Shown here piece after piece: positions 1-7,366 of a DNA stretch of 40,486 nt. Source of the DNA: an uncultured bacterium (GTDB lineage: Bacteria; Verrucomicrobiota; Lentisphaeria; Victivallales; UBA1829); assembly GCA_949297765.1 (NCBI GenBank), contig CASFTV010000030.1:1-40486 (forward strand), written 5' to 3'. The notes beneath the pieces were generated by a model that searched no databases, had not been told where the DNA came from, and was given only the letters and a program-made list of their open reading frames with translations. Position numbers and translations under genes: made by a program. The number at the start of each line of letters is the position of its first letter. Position 1 is the first letter of the stretch.

Positions 1-97
1 AAGGGAGCATCGCGACCGATTATGCCGGATTGGGACTTGACTGCACAGGGGTTCCGGATATTCCATTCCCATTTTTTACATAAAGTGCAGAAGAACC
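1..97. mobile_element. Left copy of terminal inverted repeat, probable insertion-sequence end
   Basis: Positions 4-97 are the exact reverse complement of 40393-40486, so a 94-bp perfect inverted repeat closes the window on both sides. Identity stops sharply at 97/98, which marks the outer edge of a repeated element; the rest of it lies outside the window. Read inward, the element begins GGTTCTTCTGCACTTTATG. A start of GG-x-TCTT resembles the ends of ISL3-family insertion sequences, but this is recollection of a family pattern and no transposase is visible. One frame (3-83) stays open and ends in TAA, giving 26 residues that could be a protein C-terminus; I do not recognise it. The likely reading is two copies of the same IS at which the assembly broke. 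Confidence 0.6.
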
Positions 98-220
98 ACG
101 AAAAATATATTTTTCCCTCAGCCACCGTACAGAAATTCCTCCATTTTCTGTCCTGCAATTCCGGTCTCACGGTTGACACGCCCTGCTTGCGCTGATGTTC
201 AATGGAAGGAGGTTTCATGA
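98..220 (+). pseudogene. Possible 3' remnant of a phage gene cut by the repeat element
   Basis: From the repeat boundary at 98 one frame stays open for 40 codons and ends at TGA 218-220. That stop overlaps the ATG of the next gene (217) as ATGA, the same coupling used at 528/531 and 920/923 in this block. This suggests the tail of an upstream phage gene whose 5' part lies beyond the inserted element. The last half is compositionally similar to its neighbours, while the first 50 bases are AT-rich and less convincing as coding sequence. No family is recognisable, so this could also be ordinary intergenic DNA. Confidence 0.3.
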
Positions 221-531
221 TCAACGAATTGTTTCAGAGCGCAGCGGATTCTCTGCTGGGTTTGTGCGGAGAAGACGCGATTTTGCGAAGCGGAGAATCG
301 GAGGAGCCGGTCCGGATCGCGCCGCTTTCTCTTCTCGGACAGGAGCGGACGGATTCCAACGGATCGACGGCGCGCAGCGTGCGGACGCTGCTTCTCCGTT
401 CCGTCTCCGGAGTCAGATTTCTGCCGGGAAAGAGCCGGATCATTGTATCGGAAGAGGCGAATCTTGTGATCTCCGCATCGGCTCTTCCGGGCGGCGGCCT
501 GTACCGGGTGGAGGTGGAGGTCCTCCAATGA
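217..531 (+). CDS. Small phage protein, possible head-tail connector
   Basis: This encodes 104 residues. I chose ATG 217 because a strong AAGGAGG ribosome-binding site ends 4 nt before it; an in-frame ATG at 202 would bury that site. The product has no signal peptide or membrane segment. It ends in a strand-rich segment (YRVEVEVLQ), as small head-tail joining proteins such as the lambda FII class do. The next two genes are a gp10-like neck protein and a tail terminator-like protein, and in many siphophages a connector gene sits just before these two. The function therefore comes mainly from position, not from a diagnostic motif. The stop overlaps the next start by ATGA, implying coupled translation. 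Confidence 0.45.
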   Translation: MINELFQSAADSLLGLCGEDAILRSGESEEPVRIAPLSLLGQERTDSNGSTARSVRTLLLRSVSGVRFLPGKSRIIVSEEANLVISASALPGGGLYRVEVEVLQ

Positions 532-923
532 AACATTCCTTTTCCCTTCGGGTTCGGAATGCCGACGAGGTGTTCCGGAAACTGGACGAGCGGGCGGCGA
601 AGCTGATCGCGGAAACGGGCGCGGGGCTTTATCAGACGGCTGCCGACGCGACGCCGGTCCGCAGCGGACGCGCTCGGGCGAACTGGCGCTGTTCGATCGG
701 GAGAGCGGAGTATCTTTCCGACGAAAATACGGACTTTGATTCCGGACGCGGACAAGCGGCATTCCAGTCCGTTTCCGCCGGAGATGTTCTCTATGTAACC
801 AATTCGGTTCCCTACATTGAACGGCTGGAGAACGGATCTTCTCTTCAGGCTCCGGCGGGGATTTCCGGGCGTGCATTGTCTGTCTGTCGAGTTAATTTTG
901 AATCGGGGGAGTATTTGCCATGA
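528..923 (+). CDS. HK97 gp10-like phage neck/minor tail protein
   Basis: This encodes 131 residues from ATG 528, which overlaps the preceding stop as ATGA. The sequence has the layout of the HK97 gp10 family: an N-terminal helix rich in charged residues, then TPVRSGRARANW, then a segment with VLYVTNSVPYIERLENGSS followed by QAPAG. The motifs (P-V-x-[ST]-G-x-[AL]-R-x-[NS]-W and the Y-x-x-x-[LI]-E-x-G-x-S-x-Q-A-P-x-G block) are the family hallmark. In phages of this type the protein sits at the head-tail junction of a long non-contractile tail. Its length is normal for the family. A longer frame that starts upstream at 195 overlaps the previous gene and is not credible. Confidence 0.8.
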   Translation: MKHSFSLRVRNADEVFRKLDERAAKLIAETGAGLYQTAADATPVRSGRARANWRCSIGRAEYLSDENTDFDSGRGQAAFQSVSAGDVLYVTNSVPYIERLENGSSLQAPAGISGRALSVCRVNFESGEYLP

Positions 924-1321
924 TCGCATTGATTTCGATGAAGGAACGGATCCGTTCGTATCTGTTTTCGCATACGGGAGTGACTCCGGAGCGTCTTGCC
1001 TGCGGGGGAGGGGGGATTGCACCGTCCGGCGGAATGTGGTTCCGGGAGACTTTTTCAGAATTCACCGTCGAATATCCGGCCCAGTTTTCGTGGAGATGTT
1101 CCGGATCGGCGGTCTACGAGGTGTTCCAGAGCGCCGATGCCGATTTCCGCGAGGCGGAGGAACTCTGCCAGAAGATCGGCGATGCGTTTCTCCCGCCTCT
1201 TCTGCTTGCCGGTGAAGGTTTCTGCATTCAGATTCAGCGGATTGCGTTTCCTTCCACGGGGCATGAAGACGCATGGAACCGTGCGTCGGTACGCATCACA
1301 TTTTCCGCTTTTCCGGTCTGA
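920..1321 (+). CDS. Phage tail terminator-like protein
   Basis: This encodes 133 residues and starts at ATG 920, overlapping the gp10-like stop as ATGA. An N-terminal helical segment (MKERIRSYLFS) leads into beta-strands and a conserved-looking end (NRASVRITFSAFPV), the usual pattern of small tail terminator/gpU-like proteins that cap the tail tube at the neck. The assignment rests on size, strand pattern and position straight after the gp10-like gene; no residue-level signature proves it. The gene is followed after 5 nt by the large terminase, which is not the usual next gene, since a major tail protein would be expected here. Confidence 0.5.
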   Translation: MIALISMKERIRSYLFSHTGVTPERLACGGGGIAPSGGMWFRETFSEFTVEYPAQFSWRCSGSAVYEVFQSADADFREAEELCQKIGDAFLPPLLLAGEGFCIQIQRIAFPSTGHEDAWNRASVRITFSAFPV

Positions 1322-1326
1322 AGGCG

Positions 1327-2736
1327 ATGGACGTTGTTCTTCACCGGAAACAGTCGCTCGCATTTTCCAGCGAGGCGACGGAAATTCTCTACGGCGGAGC
1401 GGCGGGAGGCGGAAAAAGTCACCTTCTGCGGGTCAAAGCGATTGCTCTTGCTCTTGCGTATCCGAAAACCCAGATCTACCTGTTCCGCCGCTTCTACTCG
1501 GAGCTGATCCGGAATCATATGGACGGCCCGAACGGATTCCGCATGCTTCTGGATTCGTTTCTCCAGAGCGGAGAATGCCGGATCACCGCGTCTCCGCCCT
1601 CCATCCGTTTCCGGAACGGATCGGCAATTTTTCTCTGTCCCTGCCGCCTGGAACACGATGTGATGAAATATCAGGGCGTCGAGATCCATGCGCTCCTGAT
1701 CGACGAACTGACGCATTTCACGGAAGGTGTCTACCGCGCTCTCCGCGCCCGCTGCCGGATGCCGGCCGATCTGAAAAAAGAGTCCCCTTTACCGCCGCTT
1801 CCGCTGGTTCTGAGCGGAGCGAATCCGGGCGGTCCCGGACATAACTGGGTCAAGGCGGCGTTCATCGACTTCGCCGAACCGATGGAAATCCGCCGGATGC
1901 CGAAGGAGGAAGGCGGCATGCTGCGGCAGTACATTCCCGCCCGTCTGGAAGACAATCCGAGCCTGGATGCGGAGGAGTATTCGGCACGCCTGCTCGGGCT
2001 TCGTTCGCCGTATCTGGTGAAGGCGATGCTCGAGGGATGCTGGGATATCGTGGCAGGGGGAATGTTCGACGATCTCTGGGATCCGGAGGTCCATGTCGTG
2101 GCTCCGTTTGCAATTCCACACTCATGGAAACTTGACCGCTCATTCGACTGGGGCGCCTCGAAGCCGTACAGCATCGGGTTCTGGGCGGAATCGGACGGCT
2201 CCGATGCCCGTCTCGACGACGGCTCCTCCCTCCACACTCTGCGGGGCGACCTTTTCCGCATCGCCGAAATCTACGGCTGGAATGGTGTGCCGAACGAAGG
2301 GTGCGGCCACACTCCGTCGGAAATCGCCCGCCTGATCCTTGAAAAACTGGAGATCCTCGGTTTCGGACGCCGCATTCAGGCAGGTCCCGCCGACAATTCC
2401 ATCTTCGATGCTTCCGGCCGCGTCTCCATCGCTTCCGACATGGAACGTCTTGGCATTCGCTGGCTTCGTTCGGACAAGTCTCCCGGCTCCCGGAAACGCG
2501 GCTGGGTGCTTCTGCGCCAGATGCTCAAGGGCAGTCTTTCCCGGGAAAGTCCGGGACTGTTTGTCTTCCGGAGCTGTCCGCAGTTCATCCGCACCCTGCC
2601 GACCCTCCCGCGCGACAGCCGCGACCCGGACGATATCGACACCGCCTCCGAAGACCATATTGCCGACGAAACCCGCTATCGGATTCTCTCCTCCTCCCGC
2701 CGGGCGTCCAGCGGCGGTGTCCGCGGCCTGCTGTAA
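1327..2736 (+). CDS. terL: Phage terminase large subunit (DNA-packaging ATPase/nuclease)
   Basis: This encodes 469 residues from ATG 1327, 5 nt after the previous stop; an in-frame ATG at 1273 would overlap that gene by 49 nt. The protein is the motor that pumps phage DNA into proheads and cuts it. The N-terminal ATPase has a Walker A motif (GGAAGGGKS, residues 23-31) and a Walker B motif (LLIDEL, D126/E127). The C-terminal RNase H-like nuclease shows its expected acidic residues: D274 in SFDWG, D356 in PADNS and D447 in HIADETRY. Length and motifs indicate an intact enzyme. No small terminase, portal, protease or capsid gene is adjacent. Base composition matches the chromosome. The gene ends 25 nt before a convergent chromosomal gene, so the phage block stops here. 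Confidence 0.9.
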   Translation: MDVVLHRKQSLAFSSEATEILYGGAAGGGKSHLLRVKAIALALAYPKTQIYLFRRFYSELIRNHMDGPNGFRMLLDSFLQSGECRITASPPSIRFRNGSAIFLCPCRLEHDVMKYQGVEIHALLIDELTHFTEGVYRALRARCRMPADLKKESPLPPLPLVLSGANPGGPGHNWVKAAFIDFAEPMEIRRMPKEEGGMLRQYIPARLEDNPSLDAEEYSARLLGLRSPYLVKAMLEGCWDIVAGGMFDDLWDPEVHVVAPFAIPHSWKLDRSFDWGASKPYSIGFWAESDGSDARLDDGSSLHTLRGDLFRIAEIYGWNGVPNEGCGHTPSEIARLILEKLEILGFGRRIQAGPADNSIFDASGRVSIASDMERLGIRWLRSDKSPGSRKRGWVLLRQMLKGSLSRESPGLFVFRSCPQFIRTLPTLPRDSRDPDDIDTASEDHIADETRYRILSSSRRASSGGVRGLL

Positions 2737-2761
2737 TGCGGTCGATCCCGGGAAAAAGGAC

Positions 2762-2968
2762 TCACTCCTGTTCCCGGGCCTGCTCGAACTGAAACTCCAT
2801 GAATTCCCGGAACGTGAACTCGTATCCGAGCGAAGCCGCGAAGCGGAGAAAGGCGTCGATCACATCCTCCTGCTCCGGATACTGCTCCTGAAACGACAGC
2901 GCTTTCCGGCGGAGTTCCGGATCCCGCTCCAGATGCGCATAGAAACGATGAATGTTCTCCCGGCTCAT
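2762..2968 (-). CDS. Nif11-like small protein
   Basis: This encodes 68 residues. The sequence starts MSREN, then DPELRRKAL, then a helix and LGYEFTFREF. This resembles the Nif11 domain (N-terminal helix, D-x-x-L-x-x-K, then A-x-x-x-G-Y/F-x-[FV]-T near the end), which occurs in nitrogen-fixation-associated proteins and as the leader of some ribosomal natural-product precursors. Here the protein ends about 15 residues after the GYEFT motif with a Gln/Glu-rich tail. There is no Gly-Gly cleavage site and no Cys/Ser/Thr-rich core, so it does not look like a complete precursor peptide. A strong AAGGAG site precedes the start. Its ATG overlaps the stop of the U32-family gene as ATGA, so the two proteins should be made together. 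Function unknown. Confidence 0.65.
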   Translation of the reverse strand: MSRENIHRFYAHLERDPELRRKALSFQEQYPEQEDVIDAFLRFAASLGYEFTFREFMEFQFEQAREQE

Positions 2969-4206
2969 GACGGTCTCCTTTCCGTAAGTTTGTAGACCTT
3001 GTCGCCGACCCGGAAACGGAACGGAGAGGAAAACGTGACGTTCATTCCCTTCTTCGCCGGACGGACCGGAATTCCGTCAAGCAGCAGTTCCCCGAGTTCC
3101 AGTTCCTGTGCTCCGGTGGTCTCTCCCGTTACCAGAATCCGGTCGCCGGACGCCAGAACCCCGGAGGTGATCCGCAGTTCCGCCGCCGAGACTTTCCGGT
3201 AGAAATTAACGATTTTTCCGATAAATTCCTTCTGAACGGTTGCCTGGCTGTCGCCGCATCCCGCCCATTCGCCGAGTTTGTTCCCGAGATAATAACCGCC
3301 TTTCCAGAATCCCCGGTTGAAGACGGATTCCAGCTCCTTTTCCCAGTTCCGGAGCTCTTCGGCGGAGAGCGCTTTTCCCTCCATCCAGCGGTCGAGCGCG
3401 GCCCGGTAGACGCGAACCACATGCGCGACGTAATCCGCCGAGCGTCCCCGTCCTTCGATTTTCAGAATTGAAACACCGCTGGCAAGAATCCGGTCGAAAA
3501 ATTCCAGTGTGCAGAGGTCGCGCGGAGACATCACATACGAATTGTCAATCGTGAATTCCGTTCCGGTTTCCGTGTCGCGGACCGTGTAGGCCCGGCGGCA
3601 GTTCTGGAAGCAGGCTCCCCGGTTCGCCGACGAATTGTATGCCGCCAGACTCATGTAACATTTTCCCGAAACCGCCACGCAGAGCGCGCCATGAATAAAA
3701 ATTTCCGCCTGGAACAACTCTCCCGACGGTCCACGGATCTGTTCTTTCCGGATTCCGTCGCAGATGTGAGTGATCTGTTCCAGCGTCAGCTCGCGCGCAA
3801 GGACCGCAACGTCGGCAAACTGCGCATAAAAGCGCACCGATTCCAGATTGGCGATGTTCGTCTGGACCGACAGATGCACCGGAAGCCCTGCCGCATTCGC
3901 CATCCGGATCACCGCCGGATCGGAAACAATCAGCGCGTCGATTTCCGCCTCCTTCGCCTTTCGGCAGAGCGCTTCCGCTTCGTTCAGCTCCGAATCGTAG
4001 ATGATGGTGTTGAGCGCGAGAAACGCCTTCGCACCGCGGGTGTGGCAGCGGGCGGACAGCTCCGGAAGATCGTCCGCGGAAAAATTCACGGCCGCATTCG
4101 ACCGCATGTTCAGCTTCCCGACGCCGAAATAAACAGCGTCCGCTCCGTTCTGCAGAGCGGCTTCCAGCGATTCGAAACTTCCGGCAGGCGCAAGAAGAAG
4201 CGGCAT
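2965..4206 (-). CDS. U32 peptidase-family protein (TrhP/YegQ-like)
   Basis: This encodes 413 residues. It starts MPLLLAPAGSFESLEAAL and continues with NGADAVYFG, the typical U32 TIM-barrel opening (A-P-A-G, G-A-D-A-V-Y-x-G). The middle carries HGALCVAVSGKCYMS and NRGACFQNCRR, giving four cysteines in the spacing of U32 proteins that need an Fe-S cluster, such as TrhP/RlhA involved in hydroxylating tRNA uridine 34 or 23S rRNA. A beta-barrel C-terminal domain follows (KIVNFYRKVSAAEL, GDRILVTGETTG). Function by family: prephenate-dependent RNA hydroxylation, or less likely proteolysis. Length (about 410) fits the tRNA-type members. The downstream Nif11-like gene is translationally coupled. An apparent sigma70 promoter lies at 4273-4300. 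Confidence 0.82.
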   Translation of the reverse strand: MPLLLAPAGSFESLEAALQNGADAVYFGVGKLNMRSNAAVNFSADDLPELSARCHTRGAKAFLALNTIIYDSELNEAEALCRKAKEAEIDALIVSDPAVIRMANAAGLPVHLSVQTNIANLESVRFYAQFADVAVLARELTLEQITHICDGIRKEQIRGPSGELFQAEIFIHGALCVAVSGKCYMSLAAYNSSANRGACFQNCRRAYTVRDTETGTEFTIDNSYVMSPRDLCTLEFFDRILASGVSILKIEGRGRSADYVAHVVRVYRAALDRWMEGKALSAEELRNWEKELESVFNRGFWKGGYYLGNKLGEWAGCGDSQATVQKEFIGKIVNFYRKVSAAELRITSGVLASGDRILVTGETTGAQELELGELLLDGIPVRPAKKGMNVTFSSPFRFRVGDKVYKLTERRPS

Positions 4207-4272
4207 CGGAATGAGATCCTGTTGGTTCGTTTTCCGGGTTGATTTTCCCGCACGCTCGGCGGGCCGTGCGGT

Positions 4273-4300
4273 AATTTACCATAAAATCCGCTTTTTTCAA
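4273..4300 (-). promoter_or_regulatory. Predicted promoter of the U32-Nif11 operon
   Basis: On the minus strand the sequence reads TTGAAA (4300-4295), a 16-bp spacer and TAAATT (4278-4273). The transcript would have a leader of about 60 nt with a CCGCACG/CGTGCGG stem-loop near 4249-4272 before the U32 start at 4206. Confidence 0.45.
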
Positions 4301-4334
4301 TGAAGAACCGGTGGAATAAAGACGGAAAAGGAGT

Positions 4335-4340
4335 TATATT
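4335..4340 (+). promoter_or_regulatory. Predicted -10 box of the membrane protein/ispF operon
   Basis: TATATT sits about 53 nt before the first start of the operon at 4393. This is the same -10 box as those before typA and guaB. The -35 region is weak (TGGAAT-like), so only the -10 box is annotated. It is arranged back to back with the minus-strand promoter at 4273-4300. Confidence 0.35.
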
Positions 4341-4392
4341 ACAGAATGAAGGAAGATAAGAGTGCAAGTTCAGGAGAGGGATCGGGCCGGAG

Positions 4393-4725
4393 ATGAAGTT
4401 TCTGATTTCATTCCTGCTGTTTTTCACGGGAATCGCGCTTGGACTGGCGGCGGGCGGGGCCGGATTGATTCTGATCGGGTCCGGAGCGGCGCAGGGCTGG
4501 CGCGAAGCGGGAGTGTCGCCCGGATTCTGGGGATATCTGATGCTTTCCGTGCTGAACGCCATGATGTCGATCGGGCTGATTCTCTCCGTGGTTTCCGCGG
4601 GGAGCGCGGCGTGTCTGTGCATCCTGAGTTTTGTATTCAAGAGCTGGAGCCGCGCCATCGTGGCTGGAGCCATGTGCTTCGGAGCGGTCAGCGTGTGGAT
4701 CTATTTGCTGGAGTGCAGGTTATGA
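4393..4725 (+). CDS. Small integral membrane protein of unknown function
   Basis: This encodes 110 residues with about three hydrophobic segments: residues 3-31 (LISFLLFFTGIALGLAAGG and on), roughly 45-85 (LMLSVLNAMMSIGLILSVV followed by a small-residue stretch) and roughly 92-107. It is rich in Gly, Ala, Ser and Leu and has no recognisable domain. It is the first gene of the isoprenoid/folate operon and its stop overlaps the ispF start as ATGA, so it is very likely translated. I cannot assign a function and see no enzymatic motif. Confidence 0.6.
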   Translation: MKFLISFLLFFTGIALGLAAGGAGLILIGSGAAQGWREAGVSPGFWGYLMLSVLNAMMSIGLILSVVSAGSAACLCILSFVFKSWSRAIVAGAMCFGAVSVWIYLLECRL

Positions 4726-5207
4726 GCAGTCAGTTTCGAATCGGATACGGATACGACGCGCACCGTTTTGCGGAGGGCCGCCGGCTGATCCTCTGCGGCG
4801 TGGAGATCCCGTATGAACGGGGCCTTGCCGGTCACAGCGATGCCGACGTTGCCGCCCATGCGCTGACCGATGCTCTGCTCGGCGCTCTTGCGCTTGGCGA
4901 CATCGGCGGCATGTTCCCCGATACCGACGAACGCTTCCGCGGGGCGGACAGCATCGAACTGCTGAAACAGGCGTTCGCGTTGCCCGCCTTCCGTGCGTGG
5001 AAAATCTCCAATGCGGATCTGACGATTGTCGCCCAGCGTCCGAAAATTTTCCCGTTCACGGGTGCCATGCGGACTCGGATCGCTTCCGCGCTCGGCATCG
5101 GAACGGATCAGGTTTCCATCAAAGGCAAAACAACGGAGGGCATGGGTTTCTGCGGCCGGGGGGAAGGCGTCGAAGCGTATGCCGCAGTGCTCCTCGAAAG
5201 AAAGTGA
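4722..5207 (+). CDS. ispF: 2-C-methyl-D-erythritol 2,4-cyclodiphosphate synthase
   Basis: This encodes 161 residues. It performs the fifth step of the MEP isoprenoid pathway, converting CDP-methylerythritol 2-phosphate to methylerythritol cyclodiphosphate with release of CMP. The sequence has the GYDAHRF opening, with D12 and H14 as expected metal ligands, H46 in [13 protein letters not shown] as the third, and the nucleotide-binding segment KTTEGMGF near the end. Length is normal for the trimeric enzyme. I chose ATG 4722 because it overlaps the membrane protein stop (ATGA); a longer frame from 4362 would overlap that gene. dxr and ispG lie further down the same operon, supporting the role. 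Confidence 0.96.
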   Translation: MSSQFRIGYGYDAHRFAEGRRLILCGVEIPYERGLAGHSDADVAAHALTDALLGALALGDIGGMFPDTDERFRGADSIELLKQAFALPAFRAWKISNADLTIVAQRPKIFPFTGAMRTRIASALGIGTDQVSIKGKTTEGMGFCGRGEGVEAYAAVLLERK

Positions 5208-5220
5208 GAAGAGTGTCAAT

Positions 5221-5769
5221 ATGATCGAAGAAGAAATCCGGAAGATTCTGCTGGATCTCGGAGAGGATCCCGACCGGGAGGGCCTTCTGAAAACACCGGA
5301 ACGGGTCCGCAAGAGTCTCCAGTTCCTCACGCGCGGATACAAACAGGATATCGACGCGGTGATCCACGGCGCGATCTTCCATGAAGACTGCGACGATATG
5401 ATCATCGTCCGGAACATCGAATTTTACAGCATGTGCGAACATCACATGCTGCCGTTTTTCGGGAAGTGCCACATCGGATATGTCCCGAAGGGAAAGGTGT
5501 TCGGCGTGAGCAAGCTGGCGCGTCTGGTGGACGTGTTTGCGCGCCGCCTTCAGATTCAGGAGCGGATGACCCGGCAAATCGCTGCGCAGATCATGGAAAG
5601 CGTGGCGCCGGACGGGGTCGGCGTGGTGGTGGAGGCACAGCATCTCTGCATGCTGATGCGCGGCGTGGAAAAGCAGAATTCGGTGATGAAAACCTCCTGC
5701 ATGCTCGGAAGTTTCCGGAGGGCGGAGGCAACCCGTCTGGAATTCCTGAACCTGATCAAGGAGGGGTGA
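5221..5769 (+). CDS. folE: GTP cyclohydrolase I
   Basis: This encodes 182 residues from ATG 5221, 13 nt after ispF. The enzyme turns GTP into 7,8-dihydroneopterin triphosphate, the entry step to folate and to queuosine precursors. Diagnostic features are [16 protein letters not shown], the zinc-binding [16 protein letters not shown], the [23 protein letters not shown] block and the second zinc cysteine in [11 protein letters not shown]. It is full length for the zinc-type (FolE1) family. Its presence with queH about 5 kb downstream fits an organism that makes queuosine. It is part of the ispF-ispG operon. Confidence 0.96.
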   Translation: MIEEEIRKILLDLGEDPDREGLLKTPERVRKSLQFLTRGYKQDIDAVIHGAIFHEDCDDMIIVRNIEFYSMCEHHMLPFFGKCHIGYVPKGKVFGVSKLARLVDVFARRLQIQERMTRQIAAQIMESVAPDGVGVVVEAQHLCMLMRGVEKQNSVMKTSCMLGSFRRAEATRLEFLNLIKEG

Positions 5770-5775
5770 GGGACG

Positions 5776-6222
5776 ATGCGGCTTCTGATTCAGCGCGTCG
5801 CGAAAGGATCCGTCTCCATCGACGGGGAGACCGTCGGGAAGACGGGACCCGGGCTGGTGGTGCTTGTCGGCGTGACCCACTCCGATACGGCGGCCGACGC
5901 GGAATATCTCGTGAACAAGTGTGTCAATCTCCGGATCTTTACGGATGAAAACGGAAAGATGAACCGTTCTCTTCTGGAGACCGGCGGAACGATGCTGGCA
6001 ATCTCCCAGTTCACGCTCTATGGAGACTGCGTCAAGGGGCGCCGCCCCGGATTCGATCTCGCCGCACGGCCCGAAATGGCGGAAGTGCTGTATGAAACAT
6101 TTGTGAAACTGGTGCGGGAGACGGGGGTCCATGTGGAGACCGGACGATTCGGAGCGGATATGATGGTGGAAATCCATAACGACGGACCGGTGACCTTCCT
6201 TCTGGAGAGCCGGCCGAAATGA
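5776..6222 (+). CDS. dtd: D-aminoacyl-tRNA deacylase
   Basis: This encodes 148 residues, the normal length of the family. Dtd removes D-amino acids wrongly attached to tRNA and so protects translation. The two signature motifs are present: SQFTLYGD and, near the C-terminus, NDGPVT, which together form the cross-subunit active site of the dimer. The opening MRLLIQRV is also typical. It starts 6 nt after folE and its stop overlaps the dxr start as ATGA, so it is an internal member of the operon. Confidence 0.96.
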   Translation: MRLLIQRVAKGSVSIDGETVGKTGPGLVVLVGVTHSDTAADAEYLVNKCVNLRIFTDENGKMNRSLLETGGTMLAISQFTLYGDCVKGRRPGFDLAARPEMAEVLYETFVKLVRETGVHVETGRFGADMMVEIHNDGPVTFLLESRPK

Positions 6223-7352
6223 AGCGGATCGTCATTCTGGGATCGACAGGATCGGTCGGCGAAAGCGCCGTCTCCGTTGCCGCTGCGCTCCGGGACCGGA
6301 TTCAGGTGGTCGGCGTGGTCGGCCGGACGAATGTGAAACGTCTTGCGGAGCAGGCCGCGCTTCTGAACTGTTCCTTTGCGGCGACAGGGGATCCCGCCCG
6401 GCTCGGCGAGCTTTCCTCTCTTGTCCCTCCGCACTGCCGCGCCTGTGCGGGTACGGAGGCGGTGGAGGAGTGGATCCGTTCGGACCGGGTGGATATGATC
6501 CTCTGCGCGATTGTCGGGACCGCCGGTTTCCCGCTGGTCCTTGCCGCGATCGACGCGGGAAAGGAGATCGCTCTGGCGAGCAAGGAGGTTCTGGTCATGG
6601 CCGGAAGACTGGTCATGGAGGAGGTCCGCAGAAAAAAAATCCGTCTGATTCCGGTGGACAGCGAACACAGCGCCGTTTTTCAGTGTCTTCAGGGACACGG
6701 GGCTGTGCGCAGCGTTGTGCTGACCGCGAGCGGAGGCCCGTTCCTCCGCTTCTCCAAAGACGAGCTGGAACGCGTGACCTGCGCCGACGCCTTGAAGCAT
6801 CCGACGTGGAAGATGGGGCCGAAAGTCACCCTGGATTCCGCAACGCTGATGAACAAGGCGCTGGAAATGGTGGAGGCCCATCATCTTTTTGATGTGGAGG
6901 CGGACCGGATCCGGGTGCTGATCCATCCGCAGTCGCTGGTTCACTCGATGGTGGAGTTCGCGGACGGAGCGCTGCTGGCGCAGATGAGCGTGCCGGATAT
7001 GCGTTTCCCGATTCAGTACGCCTTCACATGGCCCGAACGGTGCGACGGCGGATTGAAACGCCTGGATCTGACGGAGATCCCCGGACTTTCCTTCGAACGT
7101 CCGGATACGGAGCGTTTTCCATCGCTGCTGTATGCGGACGCGGCCATCCGGACCGGCGGAACCGCCGGCGCCGTGATGAACGCCGCCAACGAGGTCGCCG
7201 TGGAGCGGTTCTCCAGGGGCGAAATCGGCTTTACGAAAATTTTTGAGATCGTGGAACGGACAATGGGAAAACTTGCAGAACCGGGCGCCGCGGATCTGGC
7301 GGCGGTTCTGGAAGCGGACCGCAACTCGCGCGAATTCGCGCGTCAGCTGTAA
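6219..7352 (+). CDS. dxr: 1-deoxy-D-xylulose 5-phosphate reductoisomerase
   Basis: This encodes 377 residues. It catalyses the second, committed step of the MEP pathway: NADPH-dependent rearrangement and reduction of DXP to 2-C-methyl-D-erythritol 4-phosphate. The NADPH-binding motif GSTGSVGES is at the N-terminus; the [10 protein letters not shown] and [13 protein letters not shown] segments carry the metal-binding acidic residues; [19 protein letters not shown] and the SMVEFADG region complete the active site. It is the target of fosmidomycin in other bacteria. It begins by ATGA overlap with dtd and is followed 14 nt later by rseP. Confidence 0.97.
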   Translation: MKRIVILGSTGSVGESAVSVAAALRDRIQVVGVVGRTNVKRLAEQAALLNCSFAATGDPARLGELSSLVPPHCRACAGTEAVEEWIRSDRVDMILCAIVGTAGFPLVLAAIDAGKEIALASKEVLVMAGRLVMEEVRRKKIRLIPVDSEHSAVFQCLQGHGAVRSVVLTASGGPFLRFSKDELERVTCADALKHPTWKMGPKVTLDSATLMNKALEMVEAHHLFDVEADRIRVLIHPQSLVHSMVEFADGALLAQMSVPDMRFPIQYAFTWPERCDGGLKRLDLTEIPGLSFERPDTERFPSLLYADAAIRTGGTAGAVMNAANEVAVERFSRGEIGFTKIFEIVERTMGKLAEPGAADLAAVLEADRNSREFARQL

Positions 7353-7366
7353 AGGAGCGTTGAAAC

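Noticed and set aside
3-83. 26-residue C-terminal-like open frame inside the left repeat
   Set aside because: It may be the end of a protein of the repeated element, but it is too short and unrecognised, and is present in both copies. Not called as a gene.
195-923. Long reading of the gp10-like gene starting at 195
   Set aside because: The added 111 residues overlap the connector gene in another frame and are low-complexity Arg/Gly-rich. ATG 528 overlaps the prior stop as ATGA.
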